DNA of 64,000 bases from Gilliamella sp. Pas-s25 (GTDB taxonomy: Bacteria > Pseudomonadota > Gammaproteobacteria > Enterobacterales > Orbaceae). Numbering within the stretch: position 1 is the first letter of the stretch; each line of letters starts with the position of its first letter. The position numbers were made by a program, and so were the translations under genes. Positions 30,047 to 39,470 of this stretch are shown here, in pieces. Below the pieces are notes generated by a model. It searched no databases. It saw nothing but the letters and a program-made list of their open reading frames with translations, and had not been told where the DNA came from. The DNA lies in the NCBI RefSeq assembly GCF_009795885.1, contig NZ_WTEV01000007.1:5036-69035 (forward strand), read 5' to 3'.

Positions 30047-30614
30047 TTTCTAAACCGCATGTGCGGCGGTAAACAAGGTAATTTGCTGCAAGACTGGGAT
30101 GATGACTTTCTAAACCGCCTATTCGGCGGTAAACGGCTTGATTGTTGATTATTGAATGATTAATTTTTTCTAAACCGCCTATTCGGCGGTAAACCCGACG
30201 AAGTGGAGCGCCGATTTTTGTTTATCTTTCTAAACCGCCTATTCGGCGGTAAACCATCTTTATGTTCTGAAGTTAATTTTTCTTCTTTTCTAAACCGCCT
30301 ATTCGGCGGTAAACGAATATCTGCTCCGGCGTCGTGAAACATATGATTTCTAAACCGCCTATTCGGCGGTAAACATTTTTTGAGCGCGCAGTTAATGGCG
30401 GCAGCATTTCTAAACCGCCTATTCGGCGGTAAACTAATATTTGCTGTTGTGATTTGCTCAACCCATTTTCTAAACCGCCTATTCGGCGGTAAACTGTAAC
30501 AGATGTAAGGTGGGCTTGTTCCCTGATTTCTAAACCGCCTATTCGGCGGTAAACAACAAGCTTAGCTTCGTCTTCACTTAGTAATGTTTCTAAACCGCCT
30601 ATTCGGCGGTAAAC
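30047..30614 (-). CRISPR. Type I-F CRISPR array, 10 repeats and 9 spacers
   Basis: Ten 28-bp repeats start every 60 bp (30047, 30107 ... 30587) with nine spacers of exactly 32 bp. The repeat in crRNA orientation is the reverse complement of the plus strand: it begins GTTTACCGCC, ends GGTTTAGAAA and has an internal CCGCC/GGCGG palindrome, the I-F pattern. The leftmost repeat has three changes in the loop (ATGTGC for CTATTC), as expected for the leader-distal end, so transcription is leftward from a leader at 30615 onward. No cas gene is in the window. Confidence 0.96.
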
Positions 30615-30830
30615 TAGAAACCGATATACTATAAACCCTGTTTAGCAAAAGGCAAATAGGATTTCTATTTTCAAAAACCCTTTTTTGTAGCACTTCCCTA
30701 ATATGTTGTTTTTATTTGCTTTAATTTATTAATAAAAAAAAGGGTTGGCAGCGTTTTGGTTATTTTTATGATGGGTTAATTTTACTGTTAAAAATTATTC
30801 AGGTAGCATATTGATTTTATTAAATTTTAG
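30615..30830 (-). promoter_or_regulatory. Probable CRISPR leader
   Basis: AT-rich, gene-free DNA next to the conserved end of the array. An inverted pair AACCCTTTTTT (30676-30686) and AAAAAAGGGTT (30736-30746) stands out. By position it should hold the array promoter and any integration signal. Confidence 0.6.
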
Positions 30831-30831
30831 T

Positions 30832-30861
30832 TTTGTATGTTTTTAAAGTAAAACATACAAA
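30832..30861 (-). terminator. Hairpin downstream of proP
   Basis: A perfect 12-bp AT-rich stem (30832-30843 with 30850-30861) and 6-nt loop, 17 bp after the proP stop. No strong T-tract follows on the minus strand. It would separate proP transcription from the CRISPR leader. Confidence 0.5.
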
Positions 30862-30877
30862 TCCAAAAAATAAAAAA

Positions 30878-32383
30878 TCAATCTAACTTAGGATGCTGAT
30901 CCACTAAATTCTGTCGCTGAGCCTGCAGAGTTTCGATCTTCTGTTCAATATCTTCGACTTTGTGCTCAATTGTGTCAAAGTGATCCGATAAGATTTCTTT
31001 GGCTTCTGAACGATCTGATGCCGCTGGCGTTGCGCCACGCAATGGTTGGTTTGCGGTTTCTCTCATCTTTATGCCAGTAAGTAATCCAATTAATGCTACA
31101 ACCATTAGATAATATGCTGGCATATATAGATTATGACTTTCTTCAACCAGCCAAGCGATAACGGTAGGTGTCGCACCGGCAACTAATACCGAGATATTAA
31201 AAGATATCGCCAATGCACTATAACGAATACTGGTTGGAAAGATAGCCGGTAAAATGGAAGCCATAACGCCAGTAAAACAGTTAAGTAATACAGCTAAAAT
31301 CAGTAATCCTAAGAAAATAAGACCAATAATGTCACTATTGATCATAATGAAAGAGGGATAAGAAAGAATTAATAAACCTAAGCTACCGCCAATAATAAAT
31401 GGTCGGCGACCTATTTTATCACTAATAAATCCAATCAATGGTTGCACAAAGAGCATGCCTATCATAATGGCAATAATAATTAGCACCCCATGTTCTGTAT
31501 GATAATTTAGGTTGTGAGATAAGTAGCTAGGCATATAAGTAAGCAACATATAATAAGTCACATTAGTGACAATCACAAGCCCTACACAAACCAGTAGGCT
31601 CTGCCAATATTTGGTTATGATCTCTTTAAATGTCATTTTAGGTTGATTGGTAATATGATCACGATCATTTTGATCCATTAAATCGGTATGCTGTTGAAAT
31701 GCTGGTGTTTCATCTAATGCATGACGTAAATAAAGCCCAATTAATCCAAGTGGCAAAGCAAATAAGAATGGAATTCGCCAGCCCCAATCATGAAATGCGT
31801 TTTTACCAAGAATGCTTGATAATAATACCACTAAGCCAGCGCCAACTAAAAACCCAGCAATAGAACCAAAATCTAACCAACTCCCCATAAAGCCACGTTT
31901 GCGATCTGGCGAGTATTCGGCAACAAATATGGCTGCGCCAGAATATTCGCCGCCAATTGAAAAGCCTTGCGCGAATTTAGCTAGCAGTAATAATACGGGC
32001 GCGGCGATGCCAATTGAGGCATAAGATGGAATTAAACCAATACAAAAAGTGCTTAATGACATTATGATAATGGTGATTGATAATACTTTTTGTCGTCCAA
32101 ATTTATCGCCAAGAATACCAAAAACCAATCCCCCTAACGGCCGAACTAAAAACGGTACCGAAAATGTGGCAAGCGCTGCCACCATTTGAACACTTGGCGA
32201 AGCATCAGGGAAAAAGACTTGCCCTAATACATAAGCTAAAAAGCCATACACACCAAAATCAAACCACTCCATTGCATTACCTAACGCTGCTGCGGTAATG
32301 GCTTTTTTTAACTTGCTATCATCAATTATTAAAATATCGTTGATGTTTAATGGTTTGTTTTTGGACTTTCTTATTTTTTTCAT
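30878..32383 (-). CDS. proP: Proline/glycine betaine:H+ symporter ProP
   Basis: A 501-residue MFS transporter (metabolite:H+ symporter family). AALGNAMEWFDFGVYGFLAY in TM1, DKFGRQ in the first loop, GGEYSGAAIFVAEYSPDRKR and GSWLDFGSIAGF closely follow E. coli ProP. The C-terminus (about residues 465-500, IEHKVEDIEQKIETLQAQ) is the antiparallel coiled coil that tunes ProP to osmolality. It imports osmoprotectants under high osmolarity. Confidence 0.94.
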   Translation of the reverse strand: MKKIRKSKNKPLNINDILIIDDSKLKKAITAAALGNAMEWFDFGVYGFLAYVLGQVFFPDASPSVQMVAALATFSVPFLVRPLGGLVFGILGDKFGRQKVLSITIIIMSLSTFCIGLIPSYASIGIAAPVLLLLAKFAQGFSIGGEYSGAAIFVAEYSPDRKRGFMGSWLDFGSIAGFLVGAGLVVLLSSILGKNAFHDWGWRIPFLFALPLGLIGLYLRHALDETPAFQQHTDLMDQNDRDHITNQPKMTFKEIITKYWQSLLVCVGLVIVTNVTYYMLLTYMPSYLSHNLNYHTEHGVLIIIAIMIGMLFVQPLIGFISDKIGRRPFIIGGSLGLLILSYPSFIMINSDIIGLIFLGLLILAVLLNCFTGVMASILPAIFPTSIRYSALAISFNISVLVAGATPTVIAWLVEESHNLYMPAYYLMVVALIGLLTGIKMRETANQPLRGATPAASDRSEAKEILSDHFDTIEHKVEDIEQKIETLQAQRQNLVDQHPKLD

Positions 32384-32718
32384 AAAATACCGCCTGTTTA
32401 CCTAGAAATAATAAAAAGGAATGATGCAACAAGGTAAACGGTTACCTTTTAATACATAAAAACAATACTTTTTTGGACTACACATCAAGATGTGTTTATC
32501 AGCTAATTAAAATTGAAGCAAAAGACAGCAAAGATAAAAAAAGAGGATAATAAAAAAGCAAAAATTAATGTTTTATTGTCTATTTTGTTTTTAGCAAATC
32601 ACAACAAAACAATTCCTTTTCGTGAAGATTGAATACCAATTATAGCAAAATCCCCTTATTTTGTAAAATCCAGCAAATAAACTGCTAATCATGTAGCGGT
32701 GTAAACATAATTAGCAGT
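32384..32718. other. proP upstream region and 3' flank of the EamA gene
   Basis: About 335 bases without a gene. A 16-bp perfect palindrome, ACACATC-AA-GATGTGT at 32480-32495, lies about 100 bp before proP and could be an operator. A 15-bp inverted repeat (32675-32689 with 32710-32724) overlaps the stop codon of the EamA-type gene. Confidence 0.45.
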
Positions 32719-33600
32719 TTATTTTTTTGAACAAAAATAGATCCCAATCACAATGAATACTATTGAAACAAGATGAAAATAGGCAACTGGTGTATGTAAA
32801 AACACAATACTGAAAATGCCAGCTGATAAGGGGATGATATGGGTATAAATTTGCCCTCTTGTTGCGCCAATTTCAACTATGCCTTTATTCCAAAATAAAT
32901 AAGATAGCCAAGATGCAAAAATAGCAATATAGAGTAAACCCAGCAAAAAGTCAGGGGTAGTATAATGTGCTAGATTAGAAACTGGATAACAATAAAAATA
33001 GACTAAAGCAATGGGCAATAGCATTGCTGAACCTAACACTGCACTGATAGTTACAAAGGCATTACCCGATATCGATTTATCTTTTAACCGCAAAAATGCG
33101 CTATAACAAGCCCAGCTTAGTGCCGATGCCATTGCCCACAGGTCACCTTTGTTGATATTGCTAAGTTCACTTAAATTGGTTAGGTTTCCTTGTAAAATTA
33201 AATAAATCACACCGATAGTACTAAATAAAACCCCTAAAATATTATTTTTTGAAATCGTATCATTAAATAATAATTTATTCATAACCAATACCATGCATGG
33301 CGTTGCCGAAAGGTAAATTGACGCATTAAGCGATGAGGTATATTGCAATCCAATATAAAGTGTTAACGGGAACAAAATTTGCCCAAAAATAGCAAGCAAA
33401 CATATTGGCCAAATCGATTTTTTAATTTTAGGCAGATCACTGCGGAGTTGTTGATGGTATAAACACAATAATAACAGCGCAGTGATGACCCAACGACCTT
33501 CAGATATTACCATAGGATCGGCTTGTGTAACTAGAACGCGCCCAACAACATAATTTCCGCCCCAAAAGCAAGCCGCTAATGTAAGTAACAAATATGGCAT
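32719..33600 (-). CDS. EamA/DMT-family transporter
   Basis: A 293-residue integral membrane protein with about ten hydrophobic helices in two EamA repeats (residues 1-135 and 150-290). Motifs such as ACFWGGNYVVGR and GDLWAMASALSWACYS are typical of drug/metabolite exporters. Substrate unknown. It is divergent from the metallopeptidase gene. Confidence 0.85.
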   Translation of the reverse strand: MPYLLLTLAACFWGGNYVVGRVLVTQADPMVISEGRWVITALLLLCLYHQQLRSDLPKIKKSIWPICLLAIFGQILFPLTLYIGLQYTSSLNASIYLSATPCMVLVMNKLLFNDTISKNNILGVLFSTIGVIYLILQGNLTNLSELSNINKGDLWAMASALSWACYSAFLRLKDKSISGNAFVTISAVLGSAMLLPIALVYFYCYPVSNLAHYTTPDFLLGLLYIAIFASWLSYLFWNKGIVEIGATRGQIYTHIIPLSAGIFSIVFLHTPVAYFHLVSIVFIVIGIYFCSKK

Positions 33601-33823
33601 AATAATACCCTAACATTAAAATGAAGATATAATGACTGTTGAGCGTATTATATACCTAAAAACAGTCAGAAAATAACGCAGTTGAAAAACAAACACGCCA
33701 CCTAATTTAAATTCACTGATTTCGGCTAATTTATGTAAATTTCGATAAGACTATCAACTTAATCTAGAATCCTTATTTGTTATCCTTTAAAATAATTAAA
33801 TCTAAACTGATAAGGTGATCCCT

Positions 33824-34681
33824 ATGCGCTGGAGAGACCAAAGAGAGAGTGATAACATCGAAGATCGTCGCTCACAATCAGGAAGTGAAATGGGAACAAA
33901 AATCCCCATTGGTGGTAAAGGCAAAGTTGTTTTATTTATTGTCGTGTTAGTGGCGGGCTATTATGGCGTTGATTTGACCGGCTTGTTAAATTCAAATCTA
34001 ATTGATACTAGCAGTACTGAGCAAAGTACCAATCAATATTCAATTGATGATGAAGATGCTGCTAAATTTACATCAATCATTTTAGCCAGTACTGAGGATT
34101 ATTGGCATCAAGAATTTCAACGTTTAGGCAAAACCTATGTTCCCCCCAAATTAGTACTTTATAAAGGCGCAACAAGAACATCGTGCGGCACAGGGAAAAC
34201 CTTTATGGGGCCGTTTTATTGCAGTATTGATAAAACCGTTTATCTCGATATGTCGTTTTATCAAGAGATGAAACAGCGACTTGGCGGTGGTGGTGATTTT
34301 GCTCAGGGCTATGTGATTGCGCATGAAATTGGTCATCATGTACAAAATTTGCTGGGTACTTTTAGCCAAGTTGAACATTTAAAGCAGGAGCAATCAACAA
34401 TAACTAATAATCAATTATCCGTTAAATTAGAGCTGCAAGCTGATTGTTTTGCTGGTATGTGGGGCAATGCAATGCAGCAACAAAATCGACTAGATACAGG
34501 TGACATTGAACAAGCCTTAAACACAGCAAAAGCTATTGGCGATGATCGCTTGCAACAACAAAGCGAAGGATATGTGGTGCCCGATAGTTTTACGCACGGC
34601 ACATCTAAACAACGTTATAGTTGGTTTAAACGAGGATTTGATAGCGGTGCAATTAATGAATGCAATACATTTGCCCAATAA
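33824..34681 (+). CDS. ypfJ: YpfJ-type neutral zinc metallopeptidase
   Basis: A 285-residue membrane-anchored protease. [16 protein letters not shown] is the family N-terminus, one transmembrane helix spans about 33-50, and the zinc motif HEIGH is at 167-171 with the third ligand region [11 protein letters not shown] further on. The ATG at 33824 has AAGGTGA upstream. Natural substrates are not known. Confidence 0.9.
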   Translation: MRWRDQRESDNIEDRRSQSGSEMGTKIPIGGKGKVVLFIVVLVAGYYGVDLTGLLNSNLIDTSSTEQSTNQYSIDDEDAAKFTSIILASTEDYWHQEFQRLGKTYVPPKLVLYKGATRTSCGTGKTFMGPFYCSIDKTVYLDMSFYQEMKQRLGGGGDFAQGYVIAHEIGHHVQNLLGTFSQVEHLKQEQSTITNNQLSVKLELQADCFAGMWGNAMQQQNRLDTGDIEQALNTAKAIGDDRLQQQSEGYVVPDSFTHGTSKQRYSWFKRGFDSGAINECNTFAQ

Positions 34682-34690
34682 GGAAAGAAT

Positions 34691-35470
34691 ATGCTAAATA
34701 AGTTAGTTAACCGCGTTTTATTAGTGAATGATGACGGATTTGATGCACCGGGCATTAAGTTATTGCAAGAAATCGCAAAGCAAATAGCCCACGAGGTTTG
34801 GCTTGTTGCGCCAGCGATAGATCAAAGTGGTGTATCGTGTTCGGTAAGCCTAAAATCGCCATTTAGGGTTGCTCAGCGTGGTAAACACGAATTTGCCGTT
34901 TATGGCACACCTGCCGATTGTTCGTTATTTGCGATTAAATATTTGATGGCGGATCATTTACCTGATGTTGTGCTATCGGGAATTAATAATGGTTCGAATG
35001 TAGGCTTTGAAACAATCTTATCTGGCACGGTTGGTGCGGCAATGATGGCAATGACGTTGGGCATTCCTGCGATTGCTTTAAGTCAAGTAACCAGTGAAGA
35101 TAATCAGCCAACTAATTGGGATTGTGCTAAGCACCATGCACAATCAGTTATCGCTAAATTACTTTCGTTATCGGCTCCCAAAAATATCTGCTTTAATGTC
35201 AATTTTCCTGCCTGTGCAGCACATCAGGTTAAAGGTTTGAAAATAACCAAACAAGGCGATAGCGATGTAAGTCGTTTTGTGGTGATGCCAACCCAAGATC
35301 CCGAAGGCAACGACTATTTTTGGTTTAGAGCTAAACGCAATTTGCAAGTAATTGATGATAATAAAGAACTTGATGGTGTTAATGCCGATTTTATTACCAT
35401 TACACCATTGAGTTATGAAAGGACAGATTATGTCTTTTATGAAAAACTATTAAACACGTTTAATCTTTAA
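34691..35470 (+). CDS. surE: 5'/3'-nucleotidase SurE
   Basis: A 259-residue metal-dependent phosphatase acting on nucleoside monophosphates and polyphosphate. VNDDGFDAPG at residues 12-21 holds the metal-binding Asp pair; GTPADCS and SGINNGSNVG are further signatures. AAGGAA lies upstream of the start. In E. coli surE is next to pcm and rpoS; here it follows the metallopeptidase gene by 9 bp. Confidence 0.95.
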   Translation: MLNKLVNRVLLVNDDGFDAPGIKLLQEIAKQIAHEVWLVAPAIDQSGVSCSVSLKSPFRVAQRGKHEFAVYGTPADCSLFAIKYLMADHLPDVVLSGINNGSNVGFETILSGTVGAAMMAMTLGIPAIALSQVTSEDNQPTNWDCAKHHAQSVIAKLLSLSAPKNICFNVNFPACAAHQVKGLKITKQGDSDVSRFVVMPTQDPEGNDYFWFRAKRNLQVIDDNKELDGVNADFITITPLSYERTDYVFYEKLLNTFNL

Positions 35471-35484
35471 TTGTTTTTTGGCGA

Positions 35485-35513
35485 TTTGTCTTCCTAACTA
35501 TTAGGAAGACAAA
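35485..35513. terminator. Convergent terminator between surE and the sugar exporter
   Basis: A perfect 13-bp stem TTTGTCTTCCTAA/TTAGGAAGACAAA with a 3-nt CTA loop, midway between two convergent genes. It could serve both directions. Confidence 0.78.
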
Positions 35514-35530
35514 TTTGCTATTAATTATAT

Positions 35531-36739
35531 TTAATCCACTTTATTTTGTGGATCTTTTACCAATGCACAAAATAATAATGATACTGCGACCATAACTAAC
35601 GCAATCCAATAGATGAGCTCATGCCCATAGGCTTTTGAGACAAATCCTTGTAGCATTCCAGCGATAATTATGCTAAAGACAACACCATTATTAAATAAGG
35701 TTGAAGCCACGCCCATTTGAGTTGGCAATAAGTCCTGAAAATAGATAATGCCAATATTGGCCACTATCCCAATAAATAGCGCGTTAAATAGCTGTAATGC
35801 TAACAAAGCGGTTTTATCGGTACAAAAAATCATGCCAATATAAAAAATTAAACCGCAGATAATCGCAATAAAAAATAGATTTCGTTTGCCTAAATAAGGC
35901 ACTAAATATCCAGCAATAATCATAACGGGAATTTCAATACCTGCAGCAAGCCCCATTAACACCCCTGGCAATGAATCAGATAGATGCAATGCAACATCCA
36001 CATAAATCGGCATATCAATGATATACATCATGTTTGCTGTCCACATAAATACGGTGGATAACAATAAGCAAAGCACATTTCTGTTTTGCCAAATTGGTTG
36101 ACTTGCCGCTTGTAGCTCTGTTGCGTTATTTAGTTGTGAAGTGGGATTTTTGGCAACCGAAGGTAAAAAAATGGCAACAAACAGCATCGCGACCATAAAC
36201 ATGCTCATGGCGGTTAAATACATAACCGTAAAGCCAAATTTAACGGCTAAACCAAATGAAATTGGCGGACCAAACACCCAAGCTAGCGAAAGTTGAGCAC
36301 GAATAAGTGAATTAAAGGCCACAACATTACGCCCCGTTTTTACCGCATATTCGCGCGCTAGGGCAAAAATTTGTGGCATAGCAGCAGAAGATAACGCAGC
36401 AAACAGTACCCCAAGGGTGATTAACACTAAATAGTGACGTGAAAAGGCGAAGATGACGCTGTTAGCAATACCCATTAAACAGCAGAAAATGACAATATAA
36501 CGCCTGTCACCTTTTTGGTCGGAATATTTAGCCAATAAAAAGCTACCCACAATGCTTGCTAAAGCATTAATCGAGAAAAAAAGCCCTACTAAACGAGAAT
36601 CAACGTTGACTTCAAAGGTTAAAAATCGACTTAATGTGGGAGATTGTAAAGCGCCTGCAATACCCACAATAAAAGTGGTAACTAGAAAAGCAAAAAAAAT
36701 AGTGCCTTGTTTTTGGCGAAATGAAGATATATTAGCCAT
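35531..36739 (-). CDS. Set-type sugar efflux MFS transporter
   Basis: A 402-residue, about 12-helix MFS protein resembling the SetA/SetB sugar exporters: FALAREYAVKTGRN, SLIRAQLSLAWVFGPPISF and YSDQKGDRR. Start taken at 36739 (MANISSF), where the family usually begins; the frame is open 19 codons further. Set proteins pump out glucosides or lactose-like sugars and limit sugar-phosphate stress. Confidence 0.82.
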   Translation of the reverse strand: MANISSFRQKQGTIFFAFLVTTFIVGIAGALQSPTLSRFLTFEVNVDSRLVGLFFSINALASIVGSFLLAKYSDQKGDRRYIVIFCCLMGIANSVIFAFSRHYLVLITLGVLFAALSSAAMPQIFALAREYAVKTGRNVVAFNSLIRAQLSLAWVFGPPISFGLAVKFGFTVMYLTAMSMFMVAMLFVAIFLPSVAKNPTSQLNNATELQAASQPIWQNRNVLCLLLSTVFMWTANMMYIIDMPIYVDVALHLSDSLPGVLMGLAAGIEIPVMIIAGYLVPYLGKRNLFFIAIICGLIFYIGMIFCTDKTALLALQLFNALFIGIVANIGIIYFQDLLPTQMGVASTLFNNGVVFSIIIAGMLQGFVSKAYGHELIYWIALVMVAVSLLFCALVKDPQNKVD

Positions 36740-37076
36740 ATCAATAAATAATAGAGGAGGGTTTCTGCCAATTATATACTTAAAATCGACATACACGTAA
36801 CAAAATTTCGAACTAAAATTCGAACTAAAATAAGCTTTCTTCGATTTTTTTGACCATTTATTATAGTTTAAATCGACGCTAATGTGACTTTAAATTTTAC
36901 AGCAGTAATAATTTGAATTTATTATGATTGATGTGATAATGATGAATCTGTTTTCCAGAAAATAAGGTAATAAGATTTGCAATATGATAGCTAATTGACA
37001 ATTAAGCAATAGTGAGGCACGCAATTTTACCAATAAATAACCCAATTTACTAACCTATCTATTTGATATAAATAAA
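36740..37076. other. Intergenic left border of the accessory island
   Basis: About 340 bases of AT-rich DNA without a gene or clear repeat. It marks the step from core genes to the run of small immunity-like genes. Confidence 0.5.
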
Positions 37077-37325
37077 TTAAAGTGTTGATAGATATTGAAT
37101 AATATTCTTTTTGGTCACTTTTTCTAAAATCACTGCATTTTTATCTTGAAAATAGCCGTTATTAGTTATTTCATGATTAGCATCTTGAACAAATCGCACA
37201 GGATCATAAAAATTGAAGGTATAGTGACGGTTATTTATGGTGACGTTGAAATTTAAAATGATACCTTTTGCTTCACTTTCAAATTGTAATAAATCGTCAT
37301 ACCAATCAGGTAGTTGAATCATCAT
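37077..37325 (-). CDS. Small uncharacterised protein
   Basis: An 82-residue soluble, acidic protein I do not recognise. AGGATAA precedes a double ATG, so the start is either of two adjacent codons. It contains FNVTINNRHYTFNFYDPVRF, which looks like a compact beta-rich fold. It is the left-most gene of the immunity-like island and on the same strand as its neighbours. Confidence 0.6.
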   Translation of the reverse strand: MMIQLPDWYDDLLQFESEAKGIILNFNVTINNRHYTFNFYDPVRFVQDANHEITNNGYFQDKNAVILEKVTKKNIIQYLSTL

Positions 37326-37443
37326 TTATCCTATTTTTTGCTATATAAAATCTTATGCTGAAAATCTAAAAATTTTTGATGCATGATATTATTGATTGTA
37401 TATCAATAGATTAAATATTTATTAACTGGTTGTCTTTGTTATT

Positions 37444-37890
37444 TTATTCAAATACTTTCAACTTTGATAATCGATAATCGCCTTTATCGTACACACATCC
37501 AAGTAAAACATTCCCTTGGGTCTTTATGGTTATTTCACGCTGATAACAATACTGCTGTTCAAAGTGCCATGCTATATTTGCAATATCAAGATATTTTAAG
37601 ATAAGCTCAAAACTACTATTAGCATTGATAGTAAAATCATTTAAAAATGTAAAAGAGCTACGCTCGACATCAACGCCTAATGAGTATATTTTGGCTTCTA
37701 TTATCATGATTTCTATTGCCTGATAAAAATAGCTAAAGCCTTCGTCTTTATTAGATTCATCAAAGTAATGTTTTTTACCTAATACTTTGGGGGGTAAAAT
37801 TGCATATAATGCTTGTTCGGATAACCCTACTTTTAAGCCTAAATAACTACCTGTTTCTAGAAAGTTTTTTATATTCATTGATTTATCCAT
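37444..37890 (-). CDS. Putative immunity-type protein
   Basis: A 148-residue acidic, soluble protein without signal peptide. No named family is recognised. The N-terminal part (GLKVGLSEQALYAILP, then SNKDEGFSYFYQAIEI) has the look of small immunity proteins that describe a conditional charge-rich surface. A second ATG at 37878 has a better-spaced GGA. Function is inferred only from island context. Confidence 0.6.
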   Translation of the reverse strand: MDKSMNIKNFLETGSYLGLKVGLSEQALYAILPPKVLGKKHYFDESNKDEGFSYFYQAIEIMIIEAKIYSLGVDVERSSFTFLNDFTINANSSFELILKYLDIANIAWHFEQQYCYQREITIKTQGNVLLGCVYDKGDYRLSKLKVFE

Positions 37891-38002
37891 AACATGGGGA
37901 ATAGATATAACACATAAAAAAACACGCGGTATTATTATTACCTTAACCCTTTGTTATCACAACGAGTATTTATTGGCTTTTTAGTACTATTTATGCTGAG
38001 CA

Positions 38003-38386
38003 CTATTTAACATCATATAAATAAAATCCCTCTTCAGTGAGATAAAAAACCCGTTTGCAATCTTGCGTAAATATGGAAGATATCAAAAATGGCCTGAGAT
38101 CATCATAATTAATGGCGTGCTGAATAAAATCGATCAATTGTGCTTTAAATGCCCTGACTAGTTGCCCTGCAAATATGGCTTTTTTACCCTTATAAACAAT
38201 TAAGTTATGTGCAATATAATAGCTATCCTTTTCAAGGAGATAAACAAGGTCTGAAAATGACTGAGTAAATAAAGTTAAATTGCCCTTACGCACAACGTCT
38301 AACATGTTGAAAAATATATCTTGCTTATCAGTTCCTAATACAAATTCTTTGTTGGCTAAATTTTTAAATACGTAATTATTTTTCAT
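38003..38386 (-). CDS. Putative immunity-type protein
   Basis: A 127-residue soluble protein of unknown family. Hydrophobic strands alternate with helices (QLVRAFKAQLIDFIQHAINY). It lies 8 bp after the next gene upstream on the same strand, so the two probably share a transcript. Confidence 0.6.
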   Translation of the reverse strand: MKNNYVFKNLANKEFVLGTDKQDIFFNMLDVVRKGNLTLFTQSFSDLVYLLEKDSYYIAHNLIVYKGKKAIFAGQLVRAFKAQLIDFIQHAINYDDLRPFLISSIFTQDCKRVFYLTEEGFYLYDVK

Positions 38387-38394
38387 TGTTCTAT

Positions 38395-38682
38395 TTATGA
38401 TGACTTAATATCTGTAAGTAACTGCTTTAGTCGTCTAATTTCATTAATTAATCTTGGTATATCCTGTCGTGCATGAGCAATAAATTCTTGATCGGCAATA
38501 GTTGCGCCAATAAGCTCGATGTCTTCGCCTCGATTATTGTTATCACCTGTCATGATAAAATTACCACCACTAGTATGATCTCTATCCTCAACATAAGACA
38601 CCCAAGGTCCTTTAGTTGCGTTATTACATCGCATTTGTATCAATTTTAATTCGTCATCAGAGATATTCGTTGTTCGTTGCAT
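38395..38682 (-). CDS. Small immunity-island protein
   Basis: A 95-residue protein. RCNNATKGPWVSYVEDRDHT, a GxNFIMTGD stretch and FIAHARQDIPRLINEIRRLK form a pattern I have seen in widely scattered small proteins of unknown function. ATG at 38682 is chosen because AAAGAGGTG sits just before it; a GTG two codons upstream is inside that ribosome-binding site. Confidence 0.68.
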   Translation of the reverse strand: MQRTTNISDDELKLIQMRCNNATKGPWVSYVEDRDHTSGGNFIMTGDNNNRGEDIELIGATIADQEFIAHARQDIPRLINEIRRLKQLLTDIKSS

Positions 38683-39039
38683 TGACACCTCTTTAGCTAA
38701 GCACGGTAAAATAATGGGAAAAGTTGATTATCTTGATTGCTAAATGCAGTATATAACCATAAATTGATCATTAAATAAATTTAAAACCAGTAAATCATCT
38801 CGATAAACAAACATAATGATTTATATTTCTAGGCAAAATCATCCTATACTTTAATTAAATTTTATTATTAACAAACTTATATCCATTAATCATTTTATTT
38901 TTCTGCATAATCCAGTTCAAAAAGTTAATCGGCTATTCTTCTATTATCATTTTAAACCAATCTTAACGCAGTTGTTGGCTCTGATACAAAATTGGGAACT
39001 AAATAGTTTTGTTTTAGATTGTTTTAAAAAATAGTCTTA
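38683..39039. other. AT-rich spacer inside the island
   Basis: About 350 bases without an open frame of note on either strand. No hairpin with a T-tract was seen. Confidence 0.45.
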
Positions 39040-39426
39040 TCATTTGTTATTTAATCGTCGTTTTAACTTTCTTATTTCAGGCGTTAATGCAAAGCAGTCT
39101 TCTATAGGCTCATCAGATAACGACCAATAATCAATGAGATCCATATAATCATCATGATTATGAAATAAAAGCGCTAATACTTGGCTAATTTTTGGCGATG
39201 ACGCGCTCATTCCCGATGATAATAAATCATTGGTCACATCAAGTAATAAAGTCATGAGTATGTGCTTTTGTAACTTTGAATATGTTGAATTAACATAAGC
39301 ATAGAGGTATTTATCGAGCCATGTTTGCGTTCGATACTGATCGGGCAGTTCATACGCCCAATCTTGAGTGAATTTATCACCGAGTGGTAAATGTAGATCG
39401 TTACATAGCTGTTTTAGTTCCCACAT
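39040..39426 (-). CDS. Putative immunity-type protein
   Basis: A 128-residue, mostly helical soluble protein (LQKHILMTLLLDVTNDLLSS, LTPEIRKLKRRLNNK). No family recognised. The ribosome-binding site is weak. Same strand as the flanking small genes. Confidence 0.6.
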   Translation of the reverse strand: MWELKQLCNDLHLPLGDKFTQDWAYELPDQYRTQTWLDKYLYAYVNSTYSKLQKHILMTLLLDVTNDLLSSGMSASSPKISQVLALLFHNHDDYMDLIDYWSLSDEPIEDCFALTPEIRKLKRRLNNK

Positions 39427-39470
39427 ATTTTATTCTTTCATTATTGATGAAGCTATAATTGATTGTTGCG

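Noticed and set aside
30160-30461. Open reading frames running through the CRISPR repeats (peptides with repeated LPPNRRFRK or YRRIGGLE)
   Set aside because: They are artefacts of reading a 60-bp periodic array; no ribosome-binding site and no homology.
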